NCBI GenBank assembly: GCA_028280195.1
Contig: JANQMH010000008.1
Coordinates: forward strand, 1-64,000
From: Exilibacterium sp.
GTDB lineage: Bacteria > Pseudomonadota > Gammaproteobacteria > Pseudomonadales > Cellvibrionaceae
DNA: 64,000 nt
Reading direction: 5' to 3'
In this document: piece after piece, positions 43,534-52,182 of the stretch
Layout of the letters: every line of letters starts with the position of its first letter
Position numbering within the stretch: the first letter of the stretch is position 1
The notes under the pieces: model-generated
What the model was told of the DNA's origin: nothing
Seen by the model: only the letters and a program-made list of their open reading frames with translations
Database searches by the model: none
Position numbers and translations under genes: made by a program

Positions 43534-44226
43534 ATGCAAACCTATAGTAATGACCTCGCCAGCCGGCAGGCGGTGGTCGATACCCTCAAAGCCCTGGGTG
43601 ACGCGCAGCTGAACAAAGGCACTTCCGGTAATGTCTCAGCAGCTACCGCCGACGGCATGCTGATTACCCCAACCGGCGTGGCACCCGCCCAATTGCTAGC
43701 GCAGCACATCGTGCATATGTCGCTGCAGGGCGAAGTCGATGCGGATCAATTGACGCCCTCCAGTGAATGGCAGATGCACGCCGATGTGTATCTTGCAAAA
43801 CCCGGGGTTAGTGCCGTGGTTCACTGTCATTCACCCTACGCCACCATATTGGCCTGCGCGCGCAAAGCCATCCCCGCCATGCACTACATGGTCGCCGCCG
43901 CCGGCAGTTATGGCATTCCACTGGCGGACTACGCCACATTTGGCAGTAAGGAATTATCGGCAGCTAACCTGCGGGCGCTGTCCACTTCAATGGCCTGCCT
44001 GCTTGCCAACCACGGTCAACTGGCTATCGGTTTTGATCTCAAAGGCGCACTCAAACTGGCGGTGCTGGTGGAAGAGCAGGCCCACTGCTATTGGGGCACA
44101 CTGGCCATCGGCGGCCCGGTGCTGCTGGAAAAAGCACAGATGGACGCTGTGATGGCGGCTTTCGCCGATTACGGGCAGCAGCAAAAGCGCAAAGACCTCG
44201 CCAGCGGCAACAAGTTTGGCAAGTAA
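43534..44226 (+). CDS. class II aldolase/adducin family protein (fuculose-phosphate aldolase-like)
   Basis: 230 aa. Zinc-site residues are visible: Glu in PSSEWQMHADVY, the two His of VVHCHSPYATI and a third in LANHGQLA; NKGTSGNVSA matches the phosphate-binding GN.S segment. Such enzymes split sugar phosphates to dihydroxyacetone phosphate or pyruvate plus an aldehyde. It lies between the kinase and a class III aminotransferase, tightly packed with the kinase. Confidence 0.9.
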   Translation: MQTYSNDLASRQAVVDTLKALGDAQLNKGTSGNVSAATADGMLITPTGVAPAQLLAQHIVHMSLQGEVDADQLTPSSEWQMHADVYLAKPGVSAVVHCHSPYATILACARKAIPAMHYMVAAAGSYGIPLADYATFGSKELSAANLRALSTSMACLLANHGQLAIGFDLKGALKLAVLVEEQAHCYWGTLAIGGPVLLEKAQMDAVMAAFADYGQQQKRKDLASGNKFGK

Positions 44227-44300
44227 TTCTTTCGACGGCTTTTTGGCAACCTGCTTCAAGATTCCTGTTTTGAGGTCTCCATAACTCAAGGTTAATGCTT

Positions 44301-45527
44301 ATGTACAAGCTCGATAACGACTTCACGCTACGCGAGCGCGCCCTCAAGGCTTTTCCCAATGGCGTTTACGGCCACCAGGCCTCCGGCTCTCTTTCCCCCA
44401 ATCATCCGCAGTTTTTCTCTCGAGCACGGGGTTGCCGCTTGTGGGATTCCGACGGTAACGAGTATATTGATTTTATGTGTGGCTACGGCACCAACCTGCT
44501 GGGTTATGGCCACCCCCGTGTCGATGACGCCGCCGCCCGGCAACAAAGGCAGATTGATTGTGCCACGGGGCCGTCACCGCTGATGCTGGAATTGGCAGAG
44601 ATGTATAACGATAAACTTGCCCATGCCGACTGGACCATCTTCGCCAAAAACGGCACCGATGCCACCACCATTTGTGTAATGACGGCCCGCGCCCAAACCG
44701 GCAAAAATACCATCCTGATTGCCGATGGCGCGTACCACGGCTCCGGCCCCTGGTGTACACCGGGTCCGGTGGGTGTTACACCCGGTGATCGCGACCACCA
44801 GATCAGCTATGACTACAACGATGTAAGCAGCCTGCGTGCGGCGGTGGAGCAAGCGGGAAATGACCTGGCCGCAATCATTGTTTCGCCCTTCAAACACGAC
44901 GTTTTTGTTGACCAGGAATGGCCCACCGATGAGTTCGCTAAAGCCGCCCGCGCACTGTGCGACGAAAACAACGCGGCGCTGATACTCGACGATGTCCGCT
45001 GTGCCTTTCGTTTTGTCCTCGGCTCTACCTGGGAGGCCATCGGTGTGCTGCCGGACCTTTGCGCAATGAGTAAATCAGTCGCCAACGGCTATTCATTGGC
45101 CGTGGTTAGCGGCAATGACAAGTTCCGCGAAGGCGCCGGCCAGATCTACACCACCGGCTCATTCTGGTTTGCCGCAACTTCTTTTGCCGCCGCCATGGAG
45201 ACCATTAGCGTTATCGAAGAAGAAGATTCCATTGCGGCGATAAAGGCGGCTGGCGATACCCTGCGCAAAGGGCTGGACGAGCAAGCCAGTGCCTATGGAT
45301 TCAGCCTGCGCCAAACCGGGCCATCACAAATGCCCCTGGTGTTAATTGACGACGACCCAATGTGGGAGAAAAACAATTTTTTCTGTAACGAGGCAGCACA
45401 GCGGGGCGTTTATATGCACCCCTGGCACAATATGTTTCTCTGTGCCGCACACAGGGAGGCGGATATCGCCGAGGCACTGGAAAACACCGATGGCGCCTTT
45501 AAGGCGCTAAAAAAGCAGTTTGGCTAA
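44301..45527 (+). CDS. class III aminotransferase (glutamate-1-semialdehyde aminomutase-like)
   Basis: 408 aa from ATG 44301 (AAGG 9 bases upstream; ATG 44295 also in frame). PLP-fold features: FAKNGTDATTICVMTARAQT, the ILDDVR segment with the PLP-binding Asp, and the lysine in AMSKSVANGYSLAVV. Most similar in style to GSA aminomutases, but in this context it should act on a sugar-derived aldehyde or keto acid. Placed in the kinase/aldolase operon; the substrate is unknown. Confidence 0.88.
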   Translation: MYKLDNDFTLRERALKAFPNGVYGHQASGSLSPNHPQFFSRARGCRLWDSDGNEYIDFMCGYGTNLLGYGHPRVDDAAARQQRQIDCATGPSPLMLELAEMYNDKLAHADWTIFAKNGTDATTICVMTARAQTGKNTILIADGAYHGSGPWCTPGPVGVTPGDRDHQISYDYNDVSSLRAAVEQAGNDLAAIIVSPFKHDVFVDQEWPTDEFAKAARALCDENNAALILDDVRCAFRFVLGSTWEAIGVLPDLCAMSKSVANGYSLAVVSGNDKFREGAGQIYTTGSFWFAATSFAAAMETISVIEEEDSIAAIKAAGDTLRKGLDEQASAYGFSLRQTGPSQMPLVLIDDDPMWEKNNFFCNEAAQRGVYMHPWHNMFLCAAHREADIAEALENTDGAFKALKKQFG

Positions 45528-45654
45528 AACCCGATAAACGACTGATGCGGTGACACTCGGAGAAAACGACACGAGATGGTGAGTGTAGAACTCACGCTGC
45601 CCTCCTGATTGACCATGATAATAACAGCAAGGTTTTAGCTTAGGCGCCTACTCG

Positions 45655-47055
45655 ATGGAAAAACTCTCGCTCAAATACAAGTTGATTTATTCGGTCGGGA
45701 ATTTTGGCATTGCCGTCATTACCGTTATGCACACATCGTTTCTGGTGTATTATTTTTTCCCGCCCAAAGACGCGGGCATTCCCTATGTCATCCCCCAGGG
45801 CAGTTTAATCCTGGGCATCACCGCCTTTGGCCTCATCATGTCTGTCGGGCGCCTAGTCGACGCTTTTCTCGACCCTGTCATCGCCAGTTTCAGCGATCGG
45901 CTGCAGCACCCCATGGGCCGGCGAATCCCGCTAATGCGCTTGGCCGCGGTGCCTTTTGTCGTTTGCTACCTGCTGACTTTCTTTGTGCCTGTCGAGGACA
46001 GTGTCAGCTACATAAATGCCGTCTGGTTGATGGCCTTTTTAATGATCAGCGCCCTGTTTTTTTCGTGTTATATGATCCCCTTTTACTCACTGATGGTAGA
46101 GATCGCAAAATCCAGTGACGACAAGGTCGACCTGGGAACCATAAGCAGTGCTTTCTGGTTTATGGGGTTTCTGCTGGTTTCCTTTACGCCGGGTATCTGG
46201 GATTTGGTCAGCGACTGGCTCGATGTTTCCAGGGTCTGGGGCGTAAAGATAACGTTTGTGGCTACCGGGTGCCTCGGCCTTGTCTGCCTGCTGGTTCCGG
46301 CCTTGCTAATCGACGAAGGTAAGTTTTCCAATGCCCGTGTGGAGAGTTCACATCAGAAATTATTGCCGGCACTGAAGCGAGTGCTGCGCAATCGCAGTTT
46401 TTCTTTCTACTTGTGTACCAACACCTGTTACAACGTGGCCACGGCGATGTTCGAGACGGGATTGATCTACTACGTGACGGTATTGGCCATTATGGATGCC
46501 AGCTCGCAGGGCCCACTCACCACCCTTGTGGGTGCACTGACGCTGGCCTGTTACCCACTAATTGCCAGGTTTTCCAAAACCCACGGCAAAAGCTGGGTGT
46601 TAAAAGTCAACCTGACGCTGTTCTTTCTGACTTTCTGTGTAATCACACTGCTGGGTTTAGGCGATATCAGCCCCTATATCCTATTTGCCCTGGTGATCCT
46701 GCTATCCCCTTTTGCCCAGGCCGGCTTTGGGATCTTGCCCCAGGTGATGGCCTCGGATTGTGCGGCTTACGATCAGTATAAGTCCGGTGAAGATCACGCC
46801 GGCATGTATATCGCTGCCAACGGATTTTCCCGTAAGCTCGGCAACACCATTGGCGTGCTGCTATTTACCTCTTTGCTGGTATTTGGCAAAGATGTTGGTG
46901 ATGATATGGGCATACGTATGGCCACGATGGTTGCAGCTGCTTTCGCTGTCATTGGGCTATTGTTCTTACTGCGTTACGACGAGAAAGAAGTTCTCAGTTA
47001 TAATCGGGCATTGATTGACAGCGCCCGCGGTGAAACCTGCGCCGGGAAAAACTAA
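45655..47055 (+). CDS. GPH-type MFS sugar symporter
   Basis: 466 aa with twelve hydrophobic helices. Loop motifs SVGRLVDAFLDPVIASFSDR and HPMGRRIPLMR match glycoside-pentoside-hexuronide:cation symporters. It should import mono- or oligosaccharides such as unsaturated di-uronates across the inner membrane. Gene order (receptor, symporter, GH105) fits a polyuronate pathway. The GH105 gene follows after 10 bases. Confidence 0.9.
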   Translation: MEKLSLKYKLIYSVGNFGIAVITVMHTSFLVYYFFPPKDAGIPYVIPQGSLILGITAFGLIMSVGRLVDAFLDPVIASFSDRLQHPMGRRIPLMRLAAVPFVVCYLLTFFVPVEDSVSYINAVWLMAFLMISALFFSCYMIPFYSLMVEIAKSSDDKVDLGTISSAFWFMGFLLVSFTPGIWDLVSDWLDVSRVWGVKITFVATGCLGLVCLLVPALLIDEGKFSNARVESSHQKLLPALKRVLRNRSFSFYLCTNTCYNVATAMFETGLIYYVTVLAIMDASSQGPLTTLVGALTLACYPLIARFSKTHGKSWVLKVNLTLFFLTFCVITLLGLGDISPYILFALVILLSPFAQAGFGILPQVMASDCAAYDQYKSGEDHAGMYIAANGFSRKLGNTIGVLLFTSLLVFGKDVGDDMGIRMATMVAAAFAVIGLLFLLRYDEKEVLSYNRALIDSARGETCAGKN

Positions 47056-47065
47056 GGAATAGGCG

Positions 47066-48139
47066 TTGAACTATTTTCAACAAGTGATTAAAGTCGCCGA
47101 TACCTATGTCGCCGACCACGATGCAATATCCCTCAATTGGAGCTGGGGTGAGGCCTTGCTTATGTACAGCCTCAGCCTGCTGGATGACGGCCTGGGCGAG
47201 CCTCGCTACCTGCCTTTCTACCGGGCCTATGCGGATCACCACCATGAGACCGGCTATACGGTGGACCAGTCGGATACCTGCGCCCCGGTTTTAATAGCCA
47301 ATGAACTGTACAAAAAAACGGGCGACGAAAAATACCTGGAAATGACCCGAGCCGGCATCGATTACCTGAAGCATGAGCCGCGCCTGGTAGAGGACCTGAT
47401 CAACCATAACGGCCACAGCCGTGACTCCCGGGATTATCCGAAAAGTATCTGGGTCGACTCGCTGATGATGAGCGGTGTTTTCAGTGCCATTGCCGCCAAT
47501 GACTTCAACGACCCTGAATTGCGCAACTTCGCCTGCACCCAACCACGCCAATTCGCCAAATACTTGCAGGACCCGGAGACCGGTCTGTTTCATCATTCCT
47601 GGTGGAAAATACTCAACCGCCCCTACCCCCGCAATATTTTCTGGGGCCGGGGTAATGGCTGGGTCATTGCCTCGCTGTCGCTATTCCTGAACTATGTCGA
47701 CGATAAGGATGCCCGGCGCATTTTAAACCAGGTATCCGCAGCACTGCTGCAGCGACAGCGCGAAGATGGCTATTTCGATACGGTTGTGAACAAACCGGGT
47801 GATAACTATCGGGAATCCAGTGCCACGGCACTGATCGCCGCAGGCTGGTTAAACGGCGTCAATCGCGGTTATCTGGATAAAGCCTACACCGAGCCTGCTG
47901 TAAAGGCTTTTGCAGGTGTGGTACAGAATATACGCCACGCCGGTGAAAAGGCCTACATGACAGAAACCAGTCTCTGGACCATACCTATGTTCCTGATGCC
48001 CTACCGCCTGAAGTTCGGCCCCTACCCCGGTTATAAGTATATTAAGAAGGGTGAAAACATTTCCTACGGTGTTGCCTCGTTAATACTTGCCGGCTTGCAA
48101 TACCATAAATATCAACGACACAATGGCTCAGCGCCTTAG
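47066..48139 (+). CDS. glycoside hydrolase family 105-like (unsaturated glucuronyl/galacturonyl hydrolase)
   Basis: 357 aa from TTG 47066, with AAGGAATAGG upstream. An (alpha/alpha)6-barrel enzyme: NWSWGEALLMYSL, SIWVDSLMMSGVFSAIA with the catalytic Asp, and IFWGRGNGWVIASLSLF, all typical of YteR/YesR-like GH105. These hydrate the 4,5-double bond left by polysaccharide lyases and release 5-keto-4-deoxyuronate, the substrate of KduI encoded nearby. No signal peptide, so it acts in the cytoplasm on imported oligosaccharides. Confidence 0.9.
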   Translation: MNYFQQVIKVADTYVADHDAISLNWSWGEALLMYSLSLLDDGLGEPRYLPFYRAYADHHHETGYTVDQSDTCAPVLIANELYKKTGDEKYLEMTRAGIDYLKHEPRLVEDLINHNGHSRDSRDYPKSIWVDSLMMSGVFSAIAANDFNDPELRNFACTQPRQFAKYLQDPETGLFHHSWWKILNRPYPRNIFWGRGNGWVIASLSLFLNYVDDKDARRILNQVSAALLQRQREDGYFDTVVNKPGDNYRESSATALIAAGWLNGVNRGYLDKAYTEPAVKAFAGVVQNIRHAGEKAYMTETSLWTIPMFLMPYRLKFGPYPGYKYIKKGENISYGVASLILAGLQYHKYQRHNGSAP

Positions 48140-48144
48140 ACCGC

Positions 48145-50157
48145 ATGGCAAAGACTTTCAACGACAAGGAATTCGCCGCCACCACAGGCGTGCAGGATTT
48201 TAAGTTTCGCAATGTCGGCCCGGCACCGGACGGTTTTCCATCCGTTTACGCCAAGGACGAGTATTCGCGCGAGGTGTTTGCGCCGAGCTATGGAGAGCGC
48301 AGGGCGGCATTTATCGAACACGTGCTGGCAAACCCCGGCGTCGATACGATAAAAGGCGTGTTTTACGAATTGATCCGCCTGGAGCAGAACCGGGGGCCGA
48401 TTCACCAACCCCTGTTATTCGCGGCGCTGGACTATATCAACAGCCGCCTGGACTGTGCAGACTTTGTGCTTTCGGCCATGCTGAGGATTCAGTACCAGTT
48501 TATTGACAGCGAATTACTCTGCGATGCATTTCGCACAGAGGTGCGCCAGACGATTTTGGACTTCAAATACTGGCCGGATGAACCCGGTATCGACTCCATG
48601 TGCTACTGGACGGAAAATCATCATCTGATATTCAGCACCTGCGAGATGCTGGCCGGGCAGTTGTTCCCCGATGAGGTATTCACAAACTCGGGCATGAGCG
48701 GCCGGGAGAAAACCGCCCGAGGTAAAAAGCGCGTTGAGAAATGGCTCGAGCTTCGATTTAAAACCGGTATCAGTGAGTGGCTTTCCAATGTTTATTTCGA
48801 CGAAGACCTGCCGCCGCTGCTAAATCTGCTGGACTTCTCAGAGGATAGGGAGATCGCCAGACGGGCGCGAATGCTGATCGATCTGATGTGTTTCGATATG
48901 GCCGCCAATAGTTATCGCGGCTTGTTTTCCTGCACCCACGGCCGCACCTACACCAGGGAAAAGCTCAATCCCCATCGGGAATCCACCACTGATACCGCCA
49001 AGCTATTGTTTGGCCTCGGCAGCTTTGCCAACCAGGACAATATGAGCGCCGTCATGTTCGCGCTCAGTCCCAACTACCGCTTACCAGAAGTCATTTTTTC
49101 CATTGCCGCTGATGGTGAGCGCGAGGAATGGGTTAATCGGCAGCGGGTAAGCATAAAATTCAGTGAGGCGGCCCGCTGGGGATACGGCAAGCTGGATCTG
49201 GAAAGTGCGATGGGCCTGCTCTCCTTCGGCGGTTACTGCGACCCTCGCACATTCAATCATATGATTCTGATGCTCGACGAGTTCAACTGGTGGGAGAACA
49301 AGTTTTTCCTTGAGTTCACTCCCTTCAGGAGGTCCATGCAGATAGGTAGTAAATTCGGCCTGTCGACGCTGATCGCATGGCTATTGCGCAAGGATATGTC
49401 CCGCAACAATATGGATGAATGCAATATCTATACTTTTCGCACCCCCGACTATATGTTGAGTACGGCTCAGGATTACCGCAAAGGTTATGGCGGTGATCAG
49501 CACCATATCTGGCAGGCGACACTGGACGGCGAAGCCGTATGTTTTACCACACACCCCGGGGGTTACGGCATGCAGGCACCGAACGCTTACTGGCACGGCA
49601 ACGGCTTTATGCCAAGGGCGATACAACACCGCAATGTCGCCGTGATTCTGTACAAAACACCCCGCACACCCAATATCGTCCTGGAACAAACACTGGCATT
49701 CACCCATGCCTTTTTTCCAGCGCAGCGTTTTGACCGCGTAACAGAGAAAAACGGCTGGTTGTTCGGCAAGAAAAATAATGGCTATATTGCCATCTGCTCC
49801 GGCAATGGTTACCGCTGGCAGGACGAGGGCGAGTATGAAAACCTGGAGATCATTGCCGAGGGCCGCAACAACGCCTGGCTGGTAGAGATGGGCCGCAAAA
49901 CCCAGTACGGCTCCTTCGATGATTTCGTGACCCGGGTCGCCGGCGCTAAATGCGCCATCAACGGTTTGAGGGTAAACTATGAGTCCCCCTCGGTCGGCCA
50001 TATCGTTGCCGGCTGGTCGGGTCCCATGCGGGTCGACGGTAAAACTGTGGCGACCCGGGATTACAGGCGTTATGACAACCCTGCCTGCCAAACCGAATTT
50101 GCCAGCGATAAAGTCGTGATCAGCTACAAGGGTCAATCGTTAACGCTGGCGTTTTAG
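48145..50157 (+). CDS. unknown 670-aa protein, possible (alpha/alpha)-toroid lyase or hydrolase
   Basis: 670 aa without a signal peptide. The first 330 residues are helical with aromatic-rich segments (SMCYWTENHHLIFSTCEMLA), the remainder beta-rich (GDQHHIWQATLDGEAVCFTT). A WTENH/H motif and a toroid-plus-beta-sheet layout resemble polysaccharide lyases and related glycan enzymes, but I cannot name a family. It is 5 bases after the GH105 gene and overlaps the kduD gene tail-to-tail by 4 bases. Role in uronate release is inferred from context. Confidence 0.75.
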   Translation: MAKTFNDKEFAATTGVQDFKFRNVGPAPDGFPSVYAKDEYSREVFAPSYGERRAAFIEHVLANPGVDTIKGVFYELIRLEQNRGPIHQPLLFAALDYINSRLDCADFVLSAMLRIQYQFIDSELLCDAFRTEVRQTILDFKYWPDEPGIDSMCYWTENHHLIFSTCEMLAGQLFPDEVFTNSGMSGREKTARGKKRVEKWLELRFKTGISEWLSNVYFDEDLPPLLNLLDFSEDREIARRARMLIDLMCFDMAANSYRGLFSCTHGRTYTREKLNPHRESTTDTAKLLFGLGSFANQDNMSAVMFALSPNYRLPEVIFSIAADGEREEWVNRQRVSIKFSEAARWGYGKLDLESAMGLLSFGGYCDPRTFNHMILMLDEFNWWENKFFLEFTPFRRSMQIGSKFGLSTLIAWLLRKDMSRNNMDECNIYTFRTPDYMLSTAQDYRKGYGGDQHHIWQATLDGEAVCFTTHPGGYGMQAPNAYWHGNGFMPRAIQHRNVAVILYKTPRTPNIVLEQTLAFTHAFFPAQRFDRVTEKNGWLFGKKNNGYIAICSGNGYRWQDEGEYENLEIIAEGRNNAWLVEMGRKTQYGSFDDFVTRVAGAKCAINGLRVNYESPSVGHIVAGWSGPMRVDGKTVATRDYRRYDNPACQTEFASDKVVISYKGQSLTLAF

Positions 50158-50918
50158 CGCGCCAGCCAACCGCCGTCCACTGTCAGTGTGTGCCCCTGTA
50201 TATAGTTCGAGGCTGCGCTGGCAAGAAACACCACGGCCCCGGCCATATCTTCCGGCAGGCCCCAGCGAGCTGCGGGAATACGAGCAAGAATTTCGCTATT
50301 GCGCTTGGCGTCTTTACGCAGCGGCTCAGTATTGTCTGTTGCCATATAACCGGGGGCAATGGCATTGACGTTGATGCCGTGAACCGCTAACTCATTGGCC
50401 ATCAACATGGTCAGCCCTTTAACAGCGGATTTACTCGACGTGTAGGAGGCAACACGAATGCCACCCTGGAATGACAGCATCGAGGCGATATGAATGATTT
50501 TTCCGCCGCGTTGCTGGGCGATAAATTCACGGGCAACGGCCTGGGAGAGGAAGAACAGGCCCTTTAGATTCAGATCCATGACCGCATCCCAATCCTGCTC
50601 GGTGAAATCAACGAAATCATTGCGCCTTATGGACCCGGCATTGTTGACCAGAATATCGATATTGCCAAAGTGATCTTTTGCCTGCCTGACGATATCCGGC
50701 ACACAGGATTTATCGCTGAGGTCTGCGCTGAGGCCCAGGTAGCGCTGCCCAATTGCTGTAACGGCCTCAGCCGTGGCAGAAGAATCACTCACACCGACCC
50801 CGACAATATCGGCACCCGCTTCTGCCAGCGCCAGCGCCATACCTTTACCCAGGCCCCGCGAGGCGCCGGTCACAATGGCTACTTTGCCTGCCAGATTGAA
50901 TTGTTCCAAAATCATCAT
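50154..50918 (-). CDS. kduD: 2-dehydro-3-deoxy-D-gluconate 5-dehydrogenase (KduD), SDR family
   Basis: 254 aa, the usual KduD size. SDR motifs: VTGASRGLGKG, NNAGSIRR (the SIRR variant is typical of KduD), Ser in HIASMLSFQGG and YTSSK; C-terminus GHTLTVDGGWLAR. It reduces 2,5-diketo-3-deoxygluconate to 2-keto-3-deoxygluconate with NAD(P)H, the step after KduI, which lies 340 bases upstream on the same strand. Two adjacent ATG codons are possible starts. Confidence 0.92.
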   Translation of the reverse strand: MMILEQFNLAGKVAIVTGASRGLGKGMALALAEAGADIVGVGVSDSSATAEAVTAIGQRYLGLSADLSDKSCVPDIVRQAKDHFGNIDILVNNAGSIRRNDFVDFTEQDWDAVMDLNLKGLFFLSQAVAREFIAQQRGGKIIHIASMLSFQGGIRVASYTSSKSAVKGLTMLMANELAVHGINVNAIAPGYMATDNTEPLRKDAKRNSEILARIPAARWGLPEDMAGAVVFLASAASNYIQGHTLTVDGGWLAR

Positions 50919-50956
50919 TTTCTCCCCGAGCTTAAAAAAGACCTACAAGAATGAAT

Positions 50957-51231
50957 TCAAAACAGTTCGCCATAATCCAGTTGTCTGAGGTGGGCAACGC
51001 TGGTTGCCACAGATTCGAAGGGAGTATCAGTAGCCTGCTCTATCGCCATATATTGCACATCGTTCTCGACACAGCTGTATCCAGCTCTATGCCGACGTTG
51101 TCAGCGCTGGTATTAGCCAGCTCAACGGTATTCAAACCGCTGGCTTTAATGGGCACAAAACCGCTTTCAACAGCTTGCGGCGATGTCAGAAATTTGCGTA
51201 CTGTAAACGTTTGCAGAGCAAAGCGCGGCAT
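50957..51231 (-). pseudogene. remnant of a sugar-phosphate isomerase/epimerase gene (xylose-isomerase-like TIM barrel)
   Basis: The start MPRFALQTFTVRKFLTSPQA and GLNTVELAN match the N-terminus of sugar isomerase/epimerase proteins (LQ.YTVR ... G...VEL). About 40 codons later the frame shifts and a C-terminus-like end appears (NDVQYMAIEQATDTPFESVA, then SVAHLRQLDYGELF). The central 150-200 residues are missing, so this looks like an internal deletion plus frameshift. It sits between kduI and kduD. Confidence 0.65.
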
Positions 51232-51257
51232 GGATCTTAAGCCTCTTGTTTAGAATT

Positions 51258-52094
51258 TTATTTGAGGCCGGCAGGACTCAGGTGGTCCATATCGTCGAAG
51301 GCCTGATTTTCGCCCGCCATACCCCAGATAAAAGTGTAGTGACTGGTGCCGGCCCCGGCGTGAATGGACCAACTGGGTGAAATGACCGCCTGCTCATTAG
51401 CTACCACGATATGGCGGGTTTCTTCGGCTTGACCCATCAGGTGAATGACTCGTGAATCCGCGTCCATATCAAAATAGAAATATACCTCCATACGGCGCTC
51501 ATGTGTATGGCAGGGCATGGTGTTCCAGAGACTGCCGGGTTCCAGTATCGTCAGGCCCATTACCAGCTGGCAGCTTTGACAAACCGCGGGGTGTACATAC
51601 TGGTAAATGGTACGTTTATTACAGGTCTCGTCTTCACCGAGTTTCAGCGGATTGGCCCGGGCAATCTCAATTTTGACATTGGGATAAGGTCTATGCGCCG
51701 GCGCACTGTTGAAATAAAACCGGGCCGGCTCAGCCGCAGCGGCTGATGCGAAACGGATTTCTTTTACCCCCATGCCGATATACAGGCCGTCGCGTTTGTC
51801 GAGTTCAAACCGCTCTCCATCTACTGTAATGCTGCCTTTGCCGCCCACATTGATAACCCCGGCTTCGCGGCGCTCGAAAAAGAAATCCACACCCATCGCT
51901 TTGCCGGCTTCAAGGCCAAGGCTTTGCACCGCCGGCATAATGCCGCCAACCACGATGCGATCGACATGCGAGTAAGTCATCTGCACCTGATCGGCGGCAA
52001 ACAGTGACGCAATCAGGAAGTGTTTGCGCAATCGCTCTGTGTCGTAGTGTTTAACATCATCCGGGTGACTGGCGTAGCGAATATCGAGATCCAT
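51258..52094 (-). CDS. kduI: 5-dehydro-4-deoxy-D-glucuronate isomerase (KduI)
   Basis: 278 aa, exactly the usual length. Begins [20 protein letters not shown]; the metal site is in [17 protein letters not shown] (two His and Glu), with a further His in [19 protein letters not shown]. It converts 5-keto-4-deoxyuronate into 2,5-diketo-3-deoxygluconate, the KduD substrate. Together with GH105 and KduD it completes the pathway from unsaturated uronate to KDG. Confidence 0.95.
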   Translation of the reverse strand: MDLDIRYASHPDDVKHYDTERLRKHFLIASLFAADQVQMTYSHVDRIVVGGIMPAVQSLGLEAGKAMGVDFFFERREAGVINVGGKGSITVDGERFELDKRDGLYIGMGVKEIRFASAAAAEPARFYFNSAPAHRPYPNVKIEIARANPLKLGEDETCNKRTIYQYVHPAVCQSCQLVMGLTILEPGSLWNTMPCHTHERRMEVYFYFDMDADSRVIHLMGQAEETRHIVVANEQAVISPSWSIHAGAGTSHYTFIWGMAGENQAFDDMDHLSPAGLK

Positions 52095-52182
52095 ACTATG
52101 CTCCTGGAAAACGCTCAGTTGTTACAAGCATGGCAGGCAAATGCGTATTGACTTGCGGGCATTTCACTGGCCTTCCTGCAAT

